In this document: one piece after another, positions 35,801 to 50,800 of the stretch
Layout: every line of letters starts with the position of its first letter
How positions within the stretch are numbered: position 1 is the first letter of the stretch
Assembly: GCA_025267735.1 (NCBI GenBank)
Contig: CM046296.1
Span: forward strand, 18,998,464-19,062,463
From: Mactra quadrangularis
Lineage: Eukaryota > Mollusca > Bivalvia > Venerida > Mactridae
Reading direction: 5' to 3'
DNA length: 64,000 bases
Notes under the pieces: generated by a model
The model's database searches: none
Told to the model about the DNA's origin: nothing
What the model saw: the letters and a program-made list of their open reading frames with translations, nothing else
Program-made: the position numbers and the translations under genes

Positions 35801-38800
35801 TTAGACACACACACAAAAGTGTACATATTGACTTGTTTCAATTCTAATATTTTAGGTCAGTGCTTGTTAGTGCATCATAGTTCCAATGTAAAATATGATT
35901 TAATATCCAGGAATAATATATATTAGATCTTGTTAAGTTTATACTGTTTCATAATAAAATGCATTATGAAACAAATCTTACTTATATAAACTTATATTAG
36001 TAACTTTCGAGTCCACTTCCTGGTCCCCCAGTACTGAACTGGTAGGATAATTTCTTGCTTTTAAAAGGAAACAGCTAGCTAGGTTTTGAATATGATTTGA
36101 ATCAATCTGTATATTCTATGATTACACGTCAAACAACGTAACCACTCGGCTATGTCCGCTTACTCTTTCTGGATTGGTGTACAGCTAACTCGTAAGGCTA
36201 CTAAAACAGAGTTTCTATCTTTAGCACGCTTGGTGTCACACATCTGTCCGCGATTGACTATTAGACTTAATGTAAAACTTTGTTAAATAGTGCTTTGTAA
36301 TCTGTGCTGAAATTAAATGCATTGATGCAGGTAATTTGTATTTTAATAGTTAAAAATACACCAAACAGTGTTGAAAATACCAACTCAGAAAAATCGTGGT
36401 ATTCAAATTACGTCATACTATCACACATGTCACGTGATTGTTAAAACTTACTTCTGATTGGTCAGAATCATCTTCATCGTCCCAGAAACCTTTCTAATGT
36501 TATAATATATACTTATTTATTTAAACATATTTTTTCATGAAATCATCGACGTATATCTATTTGATACAATCGACATACACTGTCAGCTCTTGCTTTTAAA
36601 GTTCCTTTGGGCGATTTTATTTGCAGTTTCACACCAGATTCGTTTTGGAAAAGAGTTTCGCAAAACCATAACGGAGTACATACTGAGTCAACAGGTTAGA
36701 ACAATATGAGCACAGTAATATGTAAGGAATAGGTCATGAAATTACAACGTTTGATTGTGACCTGTGAACAATATTTAAGCTTCGTCGCCATCTAGACACA
36801 ATATATAATGGTTTCCCCTTTGTGGTAGCAACATAAAATACAATGAAACATCTTATGTAACTTTAGTACAGCTTTTTGTCTAACGTACCAGGTGCACACA
36901 TTGCGTTCTTAATACTCGGACCATATGCATACAAAATGCATTCTTAGTAATTGAGCTCATTTTTCAAGTATATTTGAAGCATGCATACAATTAAAATGAA
37001 CAAGAGTACATGAAACTACTAACATTGATTGGTCTATTCGCTTCCAATCATCGTAAGATATAAAACCTATATATAGTTCGTACAATAAACAAAACACTGT
37101 TTATATAATCAATACAACGAACTTATCAACGAAGGGGATGCTCGGATGACAATAAAATATATGATTTTAATATGTTTTATGAGTGTCTTGTTGGTGTAAT
37201 GTTAAAGCGGTCTACAAGCATGATTGGCCAATGGGAGGTGGTTTATCCGCCAATCTAATTATGTTAAAATGAATTATACGACTAATTTTCAATACTGCCT
37301 ATCCCTAGAATGGATTGATTCATGTTTAATGTTTACACGTACACGTTTTGTTATTTTGTACGAACTATAGTTACCTGTACTTCTTTGTTATTTTTCTGAC
37401 GATAATCATAACCAAGTTGAGCATGTAAATTGTTACCAAAACTATAAACATTGCCATTATGTAACCAGACTACAGTATGACGTCCACCACATGTTACTCC
37501 TGCTATTGTTGGCTTGTCACCACTTTCTATCAGTGACAGTTTATAAGGTTCCATTTTAGTTGATAAATCACTAGTTCCTAGCCTGAAAGACAATAACAAT
37601 TAAAATTTAGATGATAAAGACAATTATCAGTTAAACTTAAGTTTTTCTTTTGATATATAATAAGAGTTAATTATTATTATTTTTGGGTGTTCTATGGCGA
37701 CGCTTAACTATGTTTCCACGACAGCATAGTTTGGCTACGTACTCGGTATCTCTTGCACTGTACTGATCATTGGACAAAATGCTACCATCAATAATTATGT
37801 GCAACTAATAAAAAGCATCGAATATAAAAAGTACTTTGTGTTATAAAGTTTGAACTCCATTGTGCATATTTAAAAGTGTTTTACATCATTAATTTCGTTA
37901 GAGTTAATAGTATCATTGATTGCTTTCGGCGCGATATGACCTCTCTGTGTTGGTGCGCCGTAAAACCCAAACAAACAATTTAAAAGTGTTAAGTATTAAA
38001 CTTTTCCGATAAGTATGCAAATACCAACCTTATACATGTGCATATATAACAATATATTACTTATAGTATACTTACTGTCCGTTATTTCCATTTCCCCATA
38101 AATATAAGTCATTGTCATCTGAAAATATATTTAAAAAGTTAACATTACGACATGAAGGTTTTAGTCCACGGACAGAGATACCGAGTAGACGGAGTAGGTA
38201 TACAATAGAAGGCGTTGACTAAGGAATAAATTACGGTAAAGTTCCACTTTAGGGACCATAAAATCATCATCATCGTCATCATCCAGTTTAATTTAAACAG
38301 GTCGTTGATTATTCTTATGGCAAGGGTGAGGCCTGTCTGTCTCGTCTGTAGTGAAGTCTTCCTCTCCATGATTGGCGGTCCTGAGGTTTGGTATCATCTA
38401 TTTTCTGTACCAGCCGATCACGCTTAATCGACGGTAGTTTAATGTTAAGATGTCCGATTTATATAGAGAGACTTCAGCTGTAAAACCGAATATCAAAATA
38501 GATTATTTAATACAATTGGTGTATTGAATGGCTTATATGCATACAAGTTTGGAGGCTGTCCCATATAGCACTATCAGAGTTTTAGAATACTTGTTTTAAA
38601 TAAAATGACAATGCTGGAAAAGAGGACATTGCCTCATTGGGAATGAGAACAATGCCTTATGTCTAGTGAATCCCGGAAACTGTTGTAAGGTGTGTACCTC
38701 ATGTGACTCAAAGACGTTTGAAAGCTTAAGTTTCTGTGCAAAAAGTAATACACAATATCAGTAATCACTGCCATGGTGTTTGCAGTCCATTTCTTACAGC

Positions 38801-41800
38801 TATTTATGGACCACAATTAAGTCATATGGTTGAGTTTTAATTTACAGTTATTTTAATCAGAACTTTCCAAGCTACTTAACTAAAACTACTAAGACAAGTC
38901 CTATACCACAACAGGATGTCCCATTTCCTACGGGAGCGATATGTGGTATACGCTAAAACTCCGAACATCCGTAATTGGCACGTTTTCCCGGAGGCTACAT
39001 TGACAGGCCTGATGTTAAATCATATTTAATGATCTTCAGGAAAGTGCTATACATTGTCTCGGCTGCAATTTAAATTTTCTCTCAAGAATTGATCGCTTTC
39101 TTTAAATTTGTTGCCCAACTCAGTATTGTCAAGGGGGATAGAATTTCAACCACGAGTTTAGCTCTATGATCATTCATCATTCTAGAATTATGCACGCTAT
39201 AAAACACATTAGCGTCATATTTTTGACATTTTCGTGACTTCATTACCAATTTGTTCATCTCAAGGCCTGAATTGATAAACCACTGTGTATTACCAACAAT
39301 ACTCTTAACTTTGCTTCATTATATCTAGTATTTTCCACTCAGACAAATACTCAGAATAGTTCATCGCTCTTCCACGTCTCCAGAGCTCGATTTTGCTATG
39401 GTATCGACATCCATTGACTCCATTATCCGAAAGGTAGCAGACTTTGATAATAGATAGGTCAACAGACATGGTTCGCTCTTAGTTTAGTGGGGTTCTAGAA
39501 TGGCAGATAACAGTAAGTAAAATTCTAAACTGGAAAGTAGATTTTCAAGATCCTTACGACATTATAACAATACAATGTCAAATGATTTAAAACTGAAATC
39601 AGTAGTAAGTTCTAACATGGTACAGACCACTGACTAAGTTGCAATGTACATTTCCATGTGATTGTTGCAATTAAGTACACATGGTCAACTATTAGGATAT
39701 GTCACATAAATTCAATATTGAAATGCATATGGAAAATCTTAATATCATGGAATATCACGTACAAGATTACGGTGCATATATATTTAGGTTAGATAAATTC
39801 ACAACGATATCAATTTAAAGCCGACATATTTCACTAAATACAGCATAGTATAATAATATTCGTCATTAGATGTACATTAACATACCAACGTCTAAATTAC
39901 AATGAATTTCTTAACAAGGTGTCAAATTTACAAATACATTTTAAGAAAACGTTTCAACTATTGTTACAGTTCTACCGTATTGTGTATCGTATAATAATGA
40001 AATATTTCTATAGAGAGTGCTGATCTACTTCCGGTGTAACGGTTGTCCACGGTGTATTACATGGTGTTAATGTAAAGTTCCTTGATTTATGTAATTATGA
40101 TCTTTATCACTATAACTTGAGTGCTTCAAACCCTCTCTTGGCTTCCAGAGTCAGTCACACGCTGAAAACTACTAGGTCTTCAATATTAATGGTTGTATTT
40201 CATATTTCGCGTGGAAAGAATGACATCTTCCTGTTAACTTTTATTAACAAAGGGTATAAGCTGTGGAAAATCAATGCTTTAATGACAGAATTGAGAAACG
40301 GAGTGGATATTTCATGTCGCCTTAACGTAACACTCACTGTCTTATCATTTCGGAAGTCATATAATTTCACTTTGTAGAAAATCGAAAATCTAGGAAGCAA
40401 TGTCCCATGTGACGTTATTATTTTTGTTCTTTCACTCTCCTCGTCATCTTTAAAGTGAGAAGTTTCGTATTATATACTCGGTAAATTGTTCACAAGAAAT
40501 TTGAAATTTACTTCTTGGAATTTGAAATTATACAGTAACTGACCTACTACATAGATAGAATAAAAAAATAATAAAGACTATACATGTAGCAGTGCGCTGT
40601 CAGTGACCTAGTGCTGCCAAAGTTCTGTTATATATGAGGTGAAACGTGCACTTGTGACCCCAAAAAAGTGTTTCGTAGTTTCAATATCTTATGGTGGCTT
40701 TTCATGCAATGGCATTTTAACAATATAAAACATGTATTAAAATACCCCTAGGTTCTTGTTTTAATTATTTATTTTTGCTTCCCTTTAATAACAAAAGTTC
40801 AACAATCTAAAGCATCTCCCCCTTTGCCTTTTGTGGAAGGCCTGTTCTTTAACTGCTGCTGTTCTTAAAATGTTTGATTACACCTTTATGGCCTATACAA
40901 TGTGTTGCTACGGCGAAGAACTGATCCAAGAAAATACTCCAACAGAAAAGCCACTCAAGCAGACCTTTCATACTTTTCAAGGTTAGAAATAATGCCACCG
41001 CTTCCATACAGTACAAAATATTTATCAAACTCATTCTAGTGCAAGGGTGTGATTAACGCAATAGCATTTTCCTTCCCATGTCTTGTAGTAAAGATTTTAG
41101 AAGAAACTCACATATTTCGTTATATCTCATATTGATTTATTTATTGAGTTAGTGTAATATGGTTATTAATAAAAGAAAAGTTACTTTCAATCTACCATAC
41201 AAGAAAATGTTTTGCTAATTTCAAGCCTCTATGGATCTATACAAGACGCTCTATAAAGACAGCACATTCAGTGATACATTGAGAGCCACGGAGAATGAGC
41301 TTTATTCACCGGTTATATCATGTTATTTCTCCCTGTCTATTTTCTATAGAGGTCCTATCATTATTTGACAAGCGGATGATGAGCAAAGCTTCATATTCCA
41401 ATAATCAAATGAAGCAACTTTAAAAACCTCATGTCAGAATCCCATCGAAAAATGATTGAAACCTCTGACATGTTTTTCATAAAACGGCATTGAAAAGTGG
41501 GCAGTAAATTACACGGAATTTTCTCACAATACTCAGGGTCGATTGGTGATAAGGACGAATAAAAGACTCGGGGCTTTGGGAATTGCAAAGGCCGTGATAG
41601 TTTGATCTTGTTTTTGTTATAAGCGGCCAGTATGTCAACACAAAGTTATCAATCGAAAAAATGAACAAATGTTGGGGTCTGATTAAAAGTAAGCAGAACT
41701 AGACGGCACAAATGTTTCTTTGTAATTATGATATGACAGTCGGACAAAATGCAGACATAGAAATTTATGTTTCCATAGAGAAATATGGCGCTGGAATTGA

Positions 41801-44800
41801 AAAACATAACTTTAAGGAAGAATGCTGTATTATGGAAACCTTACATCGAAGTTGATATACTGATATTATAGAGATAAATGGAGAGTGAACTTAAGTTCCA
41901 GGAAAGTCAATATTTTCATCAGTACATTGAGTAAAGCACATAATTCGATTTAATGATAATATGTACATTTGTATTAAAGCCTCATTTGAATTTAGATTAA
42001 AGTGAGCGCACTTCAATTCATTGTAACGTACAACTGATGGAAGATCGTTCGTTAGAACCAAACTACCGACCATAGTTTTTTATATTAACGAAAGTAGCCA
42101 GTTTTATCACAACGAACTGGCATTCTGTACACAAACGGTCTAAACACCTTGGTACAGAGACGCTGAGCATCATGGGTAAAACTGTTTATTTACATGAAAA
42201 CACGTGGCAATGTTAACATTCTAATAATTTCCTCGTTCAACTGTACTGAACAAATAGAGTATGTTTTTGTGTCTTCTCAAATGAAATAGTAAGTACCCAA
42301 CCAACTATGCACATAATTAAAATTTTATTTAATCGGTATTTAAACCTCCATCCTAACGTGTTTATATCTTTCATTCTTTATGCAGTAATTTGAAATCGAA
42401 AGTAGAATACACGGTTTATGCATCTGTACCTTATGAGGTTTAAAAGTACTTTGTATCTACGGATTGATATTCCTGTAGTTATAAGTAATCATTTAGTTGA
42501 CAATTTAATTATGATTGTATCAAAAAAGAAAATATCCAACGATTTTGGCTTCATGCGCCGTACTATATTCTGTTGCGTACCAAATCGCCGAAGACTGCGA
42601 ATGTTTGTACGTCTTAGTATAGAGGTGATATTATCACCTGCTATTTATAGAATGGACGAACTGGTGCATTAAAGAAACAGAGGTTAGGTGAACTGAGTCA
42701 AGGACGTCAATAGAATAGAAAACATTTGTCAAGAAATTTTACGGGACGTAAAATTATATAACCATACCATACGTTACTTAAGGTACATTTTGAGAAATAC
42801 AATCGTTTAAACAGATTGAATTTATTAATCAAAACTACAAAAACATACGTAACAAAATGCAAGCTATATCATATAGAAAATATTACCATAAGTTTGTAAT
42901 TTTATTTGCATGAATATATTCTATTCATCTTCGTAGAATGATAATGGTAAATTCCTGATAGACGGATCATCCCGGAATATAGACATCTAATGTCAAAAGA
43001 TGTGATTTCCCGAGCATAACAATTTACCCTTGCGTTTCAATATTCCCTTTCGGTCCATTTCGCGTAAGTAATATGCTCCAGCATCTAACGGCTTAGTTGG
43101 GAATGTGTATTCTATGCTAATATGGAAATGAAGCGATCATTTTGCGGTGGCGAGTTTCATTGAAGGATCTATACTATATTTTATTAGCTATCATATTCAT
43201 CTCTCCATAAACACACTGAATTAACTTGTCAAACTTATTTTATCTGATGATTTATAGCAGAGATATAGCCTTGTGTCAGAGAGTACGATCTTTCGTGAAA
43301 TAAGGTTTTGACCGGGTCGATACCTCTCATAACGGGTTAGTTTGTAGTAGTAATATGATGTCAAAATGTGATGGCACCGTTCTCTAGTGGCCGGAGTCAC
43401 GCGTACTTGTCATGTTTATTTTCTTTTACAATTATTATCCACAGAAATTGCTTAGGACACCTTCTCGTATTGCTTTTTTGTGTTTTATTGTGGATGCTAG
43501 ACGGACATTGGTATTTCCTTTTCCTTCTTGGTAAACAATGAACTTGTTTGCTGTCTATTGATGCAAATGGTGTGTGTAGATTCGAATCATTCAGAGAAAG
43601 AGTCCTGGGACAATTTGAGGCAAAAATGTGGAAAACAAACTTTCCTCAGAGTTTGACATTTTTTGCAAGTCCTAATCCGCAATTTTCAGAATTTTACCCA
43701 AAAACTTTCGTAACTTTGCGAAACTTGTCTTTAATACGTGTTTTAGCATTATATCAAATTATGTTTATTACAATATCATCACAACATTTCTTCATTTCGC
43801 TAGAGGCAATTCCAACGATACTCATCTTCTCAGACAATTTATTTTCCTGGCCAGAATGTTGATCTCTACATAGACCTCTGATCAACGGTTGTGATCCCCG
43901 TTTATTTGCATTAACACCGTGAATAACATGAAACTGTAATGGATGACCAAATATCTCATCATAGTATTGAAATATGGAGAATATTAATGGGGCAATAAAG
44001 CACATTTTTCATCGTGCTCTTTGACAGATCCAATGAAAATATAATAAGGCGTGTGAAAAGGACCACTTTATGACGATGTTATGGTACCAATGTTTCGAAT
44101 ATATTATCATTTGAGGAAAATAAGTCCACCACTCTGGGTCGATTATTGTAGAATTGTAGGACTATCTGGGAATGGGTTAAGTGTGACTTGAAGATGTGGT
44201 TACATTTCATTTGATAGATTTTGGTGATAGCAGAATGGAGCTTGATCAATGTAGGTTATTTTAAGTAAGCCTGTGTATATTCAGGGAGTTGCGATATGGT
44301 TATTGACGATACAATTATCACGATAGGATACATTTTACGATAGTAAAAATTTTTTTTTTTTTTAATTGTTGTCCTAAAATTGATTATTCAGTTCCTGTGA
44401 AACATTGTAAAATGTCTAAAAATTTCAGGTTATGAAAAAAATAACAATGATATAGCGGGGTGAATGGTTTCAGCACTACTCAGATTTTCAAGATTAATCT
44501 GTATTTGCACAGTTTGTATCGCGATCTTATTATCGATTTTAAGCTTCTGATACGATACAACAGCTGCGATACATATTTACAATGCTTCGGTTTTAGAATG
44601 AAACTCTAATTTCAATGTTTTAAGCACTGGTTAACTAGGTATCTGGAGTTTATTGATCACATGCTTTTGGTATATCTGAAATACTACGTAAGCATGCAAA
44701 TACATGTATTCTTCAAACAAGCGTTTTATTCAGTTTGAAATGGACTTTTGTTTCAAATCAATAACCAGTCAATTTGGTATGTAGAAGTTGCTTAGATTTT

Positions 44801-47800
44801 GTTTATGCATTGCATTACGCAATCAAACTGCATAATGCTTTATTGTTGCAACCAGCTTAAGGACCTAACTAGAATCTACAATATTGTGGTCATAATGGTA
44901 TAATTTGATAAAAAATCTACATGTATATGAAACATCTGTTTTACTCTGGTTATTAAGCTCAAAATCATTCTACATTAGTTGGGCCTAAATTCAAACTTCA
45001 GTTTATGGGGCCATGATAAAACAGTCAACAACAACAAAATTTCTTGCCTATAGTATATCACGGTAAGTAAGAACACGAATAGATTGAGATGCAAATTGTG
45101 TAATTGTCTATGGAGAAGACCATTAGCAGAAAATGTTCCCCGACTGATAATCAATGAAGAGAAATATATTTAGTATGTCCATTGGTAACATTTGACAGTA
45201 ATAACTGTAAATTGTCTATAATCTTTACATAGCTTTCCTAGACAGCTGCATTACCTTGGTTAATTCAACCACCATAGATATATCGCTAAATAATGATGGC
45301 CAGTATTCTACACCGTAATACAGGAAAAGCCACGTTAATGATTCCTTAGATTGACTACACTGGCACTATGTCAAAGGGCAATTACTCTGTCAGAATAGTT
45401 CACTCAGAGAGTTTGATCTGCATGCTTAATGTAATATTCAATGATTGGATAGCCGAGTGGGAATGAGACAAAAACTGAAGAGTGTTTCGGTTAAGAATGA
45501 CAATGAAGAGTCGACCGTCCAATGAAATCATATCGAATTAGTGATACAGGAAAATACGAGATTAAGACAGACTATGAATATTAAAATCCAACTTTGTACA
45601 AACAATGACTAAAAAGGCAATGTTTTGTTTGCTTTGTTCTATGGGTGTTTATCAACATTAGCAGGCTAAATGTGGGTGACACAAAGCCTTATGCCGTCAT
45701 TTTATACAATACAAACCATTATAAATTTGGTCACAGTTTTCTGAAGGGAGAAACTTTGGAAAGAGCCTTAATTTATGATTGATACAATTGTTGTGTTTTG
45801 TTTAAATTGTCTAAATTATTTGCTAAAATCATAAATTGATTATAACAGAATTCATAATACTATAGCTGAAGTCACAATACTACACAAAAGAAACAATTTT
45901 CTGCGAACGTTCAACTTCAACAAAACCTCTCTTAACGCATACCCTGGAGTTGTTTAGAACAACTATTTCGTCTCAACAAAATAACGAGCTTTGCGCTAGT
46001 ACATAAATATCAACCATTACCTCCTCTTCACAGCCAAACAAGAATGACCCTTTACTTTATGAATTTTTAATTATATCGAGCTATCCAACGTGTGTTTTAT
46101 CTCTTAGAGCGTACATTGAAGTGAATGTGTCACTTAAAAAGGTATGAGTCTTTGCCAACTCTATTCAGTCATGACCCTTACAATGTATTTAGGAACCACG
46201 ACGACGTTTTGTATATTTTTATTACATGTAGTGACTTTAATAATCATTCTTTTACTTACGTTTTAAGTTTATTGGCGTAATATTTTCTTCGTACAGGTTT
46301 AGTATCATTTGATTACATTGTATAGACATAGAATTTGTAAACTTGATTTGTTGGGAATGTATTATAAAAAAACTCTTAAAATGTCCATTCTAAGGAGTGT
46401 AGACAGACTTGTTAATATAAAATGATATTCATTCTCGACAATAGTATTGTAACAATAAGTACATATTTCGTTCACTTTGTTAATGTTGGTATGGTATCAT
46501 TCATGTAAATGTTTCAATGTTATTACATAGCATGTTAACGAGAAATGTTGAAGAACAAAGTAGGTCTACAACTTCGTGAAGACATCTACTCAGTTAGTTT
46601 GTAAAACACGATTTGACTAATCTAATTGTGCCATGTGTCTACAAGCATTATTTTGTCAACAGGCATGCATGCATTTATTGATCACCTATACGTTTCCAGT
46701 ATACGCTTGAAAATTTTCCTTGAAGTAAATAACGGATAACATAAAATCTTAACACCACTGAACAAATATGGAGGTGTAGTCACCTACTTTATGTTGCTAT
46801 CACGCTCCTGTGCTCAAACTAATTATTTCTGTTCTCTCAATTAAATAAAATGGTACAAAGTGACAAGCTTAGCTGCAACATTGTAGAAATGGTATGCAGG
46901 CAAACTTACCTACGGGCTAACAAACTAGTTGTACCCTTCAAAAAACGTTTGCAAAATAATTCTCTTTTACAAAATTACGACGTTTCAGCCATAGAAAATC
47001 ATTGCAATATGTTGGTGTTAATTCCGTTGATTGCAGTATGCAGTCAGGCCGGGCAAAATTAATTGGATTCATTGTAGTTGACAGTCATTTTCTTACATGT
47101 TTTTACACGCTGGAAGAAATTGTGAGAAACCTATATGACTGCTGGAAGATATAATTTTAGTGAGTAGAATGCATGGGATGAGTTATTTTCTTAACAATTA
47201 AAATGTGCCACAGTATAAAAGAAGAGGAGAAATGCAAGACAGTCTTTATTGCATGTATTTGTATAGCGGGCGAGCAGGAACTATTAAGACATTGGATCTG
47301 TAATTATTTTATTTTATAGACAGATCCTTGTTGATTCAAATCCCAATCAAATAAAAAATTATTCATTGAACAATGAACATTAAACATGATTTGTCAAGGT
47401 AATCAGGGAGCCGTTTCGAGGGTTTGTTTTCATCCATTGCCAAAAGAAATCACTTGGTTAAAAATGAACATTTGTAATTATAAACTTCGTATTACAGAAA
47501 ATATCTTTAAAAAAGAAACGTGCTATATTATAAACTTCATTTTTTCTATCTACGTTTTATATCAAAACATGAATAGCAGTTGCAATGCTTGTAGCAGATA
47601 TCTTTCCCCACTTTTGTGCAAACATATTTTTAATGCTATGGTAAGTCGGATATATGTTTTTGAGATTAAATATATGATAGCATGATTTAAAGATAAATGA
47701 CATTTTCACTCACAATACTTGTGGCTTATTCCTTGATTAATTTAGTATTATGTGTAACACAAATAAATTCACATTCTAAAGTTATTGTGATACTTGATTC

Positions 47801-50800
47801 ATTGCAATATTGCCAAGCGTTAAAATAATACATTTTTGTCCCCAACATTTGCGAATAATATTATTATGTCAAAAATTGAATAGCCAATTTATATTTTACT
47901 ACAAATATGTCGGTCAAATGTTTCTGAAAACTAGGTGTTATAAAGTATTAAAAATGTTTACGTGACACCTTTTGTCACGAGACCTGGTCGAATCTCATGA
48001 TGACCAAGGTAAAGACTGCAACATACGATCGAAATATTCGACAAAAACATGGAAGTTTCTTCAGATTTATGGAATTAACTACTCAATCAAAAATGTTATT
48101 TGCGCAGTTTAATGTCTTCCAGTCATACATCAAATATCGCTTGCAATCCTAAAATAACATTTCAATTTTATATCAAATCAACGCATACAATTCCAATAGC
48201 AATTCTTAGAAAATTCTAAAAACAATTGTAGAAATTGTATTAAAGAAGACTTTATCATTAAAGAACCCGTCTGAATATTATTAGTAATAGGTGAACAAGT
48301 TCTTAATATCTTTATGCCAAAACATCATTACATAAAACCACTCTAACTGTACAAAAATGGGAGGATTTCTTCACATAATTGTCTCGCGGTTTTAGAAAAT
48401 AATTTTGTAATGTTTCCATGGTAAAATTGCTTCTTTCATTATTCGTAATTATAGGTTTAAATGAGAATTTACTGACTCAAATGTGTGGAATATCACGCGC
48501 GTTAAGAAACCATAATTTCACCGGGAACGCGCAATTACACCGCGCCAATTCATTCAGGGTGTTAAACTAAAGAATTTTGTATTGTCTTCGTGTTCCTAAT
48601 TAAAACTAGAGTCATGCTTCGTAATTTTCAGTATAATTTGTCACTTGATTTAATTGCCTTCGGTCTCAATGCGAACAAAAGACGCTCTCAAAAGAGAAGA
48701 GCAAAAAAGTGATTGCCTCACGCGACCCGGTGTAGCGGAAATGTCGTAAAAATGGCGGGAGATCGCGTAATGTTGTAACTAACCATTATTTGGATAACTT
48801 TTGGTCTCAAAATGATAAAAAATCTTTCCGAGTTCAAAGCCAGGGAGGTGTTAATGTAATGTTGCAGAATTTCATTAGCGTTTTTGTGATTACAGGCCAT
48901 TATGGAGAGGAGTGGTGAAATCCTACAAGTTCTGTCAAATGTATGCTGCGTTCTTAACGTTATGATTCATTTCCAACCTCATTTTGAAGTTCACGATGTT
49001 TTGTTTGAGGTCTTTGAACCAGTATTAATATGTTAAATTTTAGGTCATAACGGGGAAATCTTTTGAACTGCGTTTCATGAACAATATTTTAATTGTTCAA
49101 AAAGCTTGAAATATTAATTGTGGTCGGTCACATCCTTCTGTAATAAAGTGGGATTTTCTCCTTGCACGAAAAAGTCGTGTGTTTCTTGTGGATAGGGAAG
49201 GGGGTGAGGATAGTTATAAAAATGATTACAGAAAAGCAGGAATGGGAACCGGTCTCAGAATATAACTTGAAAAAAGCTTATCAATACATCGTGTCAGTAA
49301 TTTAACATTTTATAGTGTTTGAAAAATTTCCATCAGAACGGTGTTTGGATATTTGTAGAGAAATGATGGTTTCAATACAATGACACAAAATTGTAACCAC
49401 TTTCTATTAATCAAACTTAACAAAGATTATTTTCAGCTAAGATAATGTTGGTAGCGCACCGGGATTTGGAATCTCGTGCCCGAGGGGGTGCGGGTTCGAA
49501 TCCCACCCGGGGAGGTTATACCCTTCCGTGAAAATTTGACAATAATGTCGATTTTCCTCCGATGATTAGATAATATGGAGAAGTTTCCGGCCTTGTGGAA
49601 GGGTAGGTGAGTACTGGTTATAGACAAGGGTCCAGGAAAGCTAGGTTAGGTGCGCTGGACGCCGTAAAATGACCTAAATTATTGTGTTAACACGGCGTTA
49701 AAGCAAATAAAATAAATAAGCTAAGATAATGTTCTTTATAAACAAGGGTCAGTAAACTGATTAATCTGAGAAAATATTAAAGATATACTTTAATTAATAA
49801 AAACGTCGTCTTTTTCGTTTTCAACTTTAATAGTTCATTCATTAACTTTCAAGAACATTTTATACATGGTCACGCAATATCAAACAAAGACAAAGTTTTA
49901 TTTAAGTACTTGTTAGTAGAGATGATTTCGAAGAATAATAAAATATTAAGTGACTTCAATTTTAAAGATCAAAGGGAGAAAACTCCATAATGTAAAGTAA
50001 CTTTTTCCTGTCAGAGTTATCTTTATATAAATAGCGATAACAGTCAATACTACAGTGAACATATTTAAATAACAGTCCATGAATTGGATTTTTACTGATT
50101 TCCTTACCCTGGATTCTTTGCACAAAATAGTTATATTTAGAAAATAACCTAGTTAACCGCTTGAAAGTCATTTTAGTATATAATGATGATAAAAAGCTAT
50201 CTTTCGGGACCAACTGCATGCCTTATAGTCGATTTCGTGCTTCACCATTATGTTAACAATGCATATATCAGTAGATAATATTGTGAGTTGTATATATGTT
50301 TTTAAGATTTTATGTATGAGTTCGTCATTTAATAAATAAATGACATATTCACTCACAATACTTGGCTTATTACTTGTTTAATTTATTATTATGTGTAACA
50401 CAAATTAACTAACATACTAGACGGTTATTGTGATACTTGTTTGATTGCATGGTACGGTGATTAGGAAGGAGATTCCAAAGCAATTTTATGAGATGGTACC
50501 CTACAAACAGATGACTTACAATGTAACATTTTAAGAATAGATTAAGCTCTTGGCTTACGATGAGTTTGTGACGTGTTCCCCGCAGAATACAGTAGCCTGT
50601 TCAATTACCCTTAACGTTTCAAAACGTTCTGTAACGTTACATTTGGAACTCTTTGGCCATTCGCTGCGAATAATCTCGGACATATTTTGACACTATTTTG
50701 AAACTACCGGTGTTGAAGTAAACAAATATACGATCGTTTAGGCAATAAGTGATGTTGCGATTTTAGTCCATTAATTTTGAAACATTGCCTTAACGATCGT

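Noticed and set aside
43548..43862. 104-codon plus-strand frame inside intron 1
   Set aside because: No domain, AT-rich codon use like the surrounding intron, and no splice partners.
48718..48900. 60-codon ATG-started minus-strand frame in the CpG-rich patch of intron 1
   Set aside because: Short, no recognisable motif, and no donor or partner exon with a matching phase was found.
49440..49510. Functional tRNA gene
   Set aside because: The A- and B-box-like sequences are the head of a SINE bracketed by a 15-bp duplication; a complete cloverleaf is not present.
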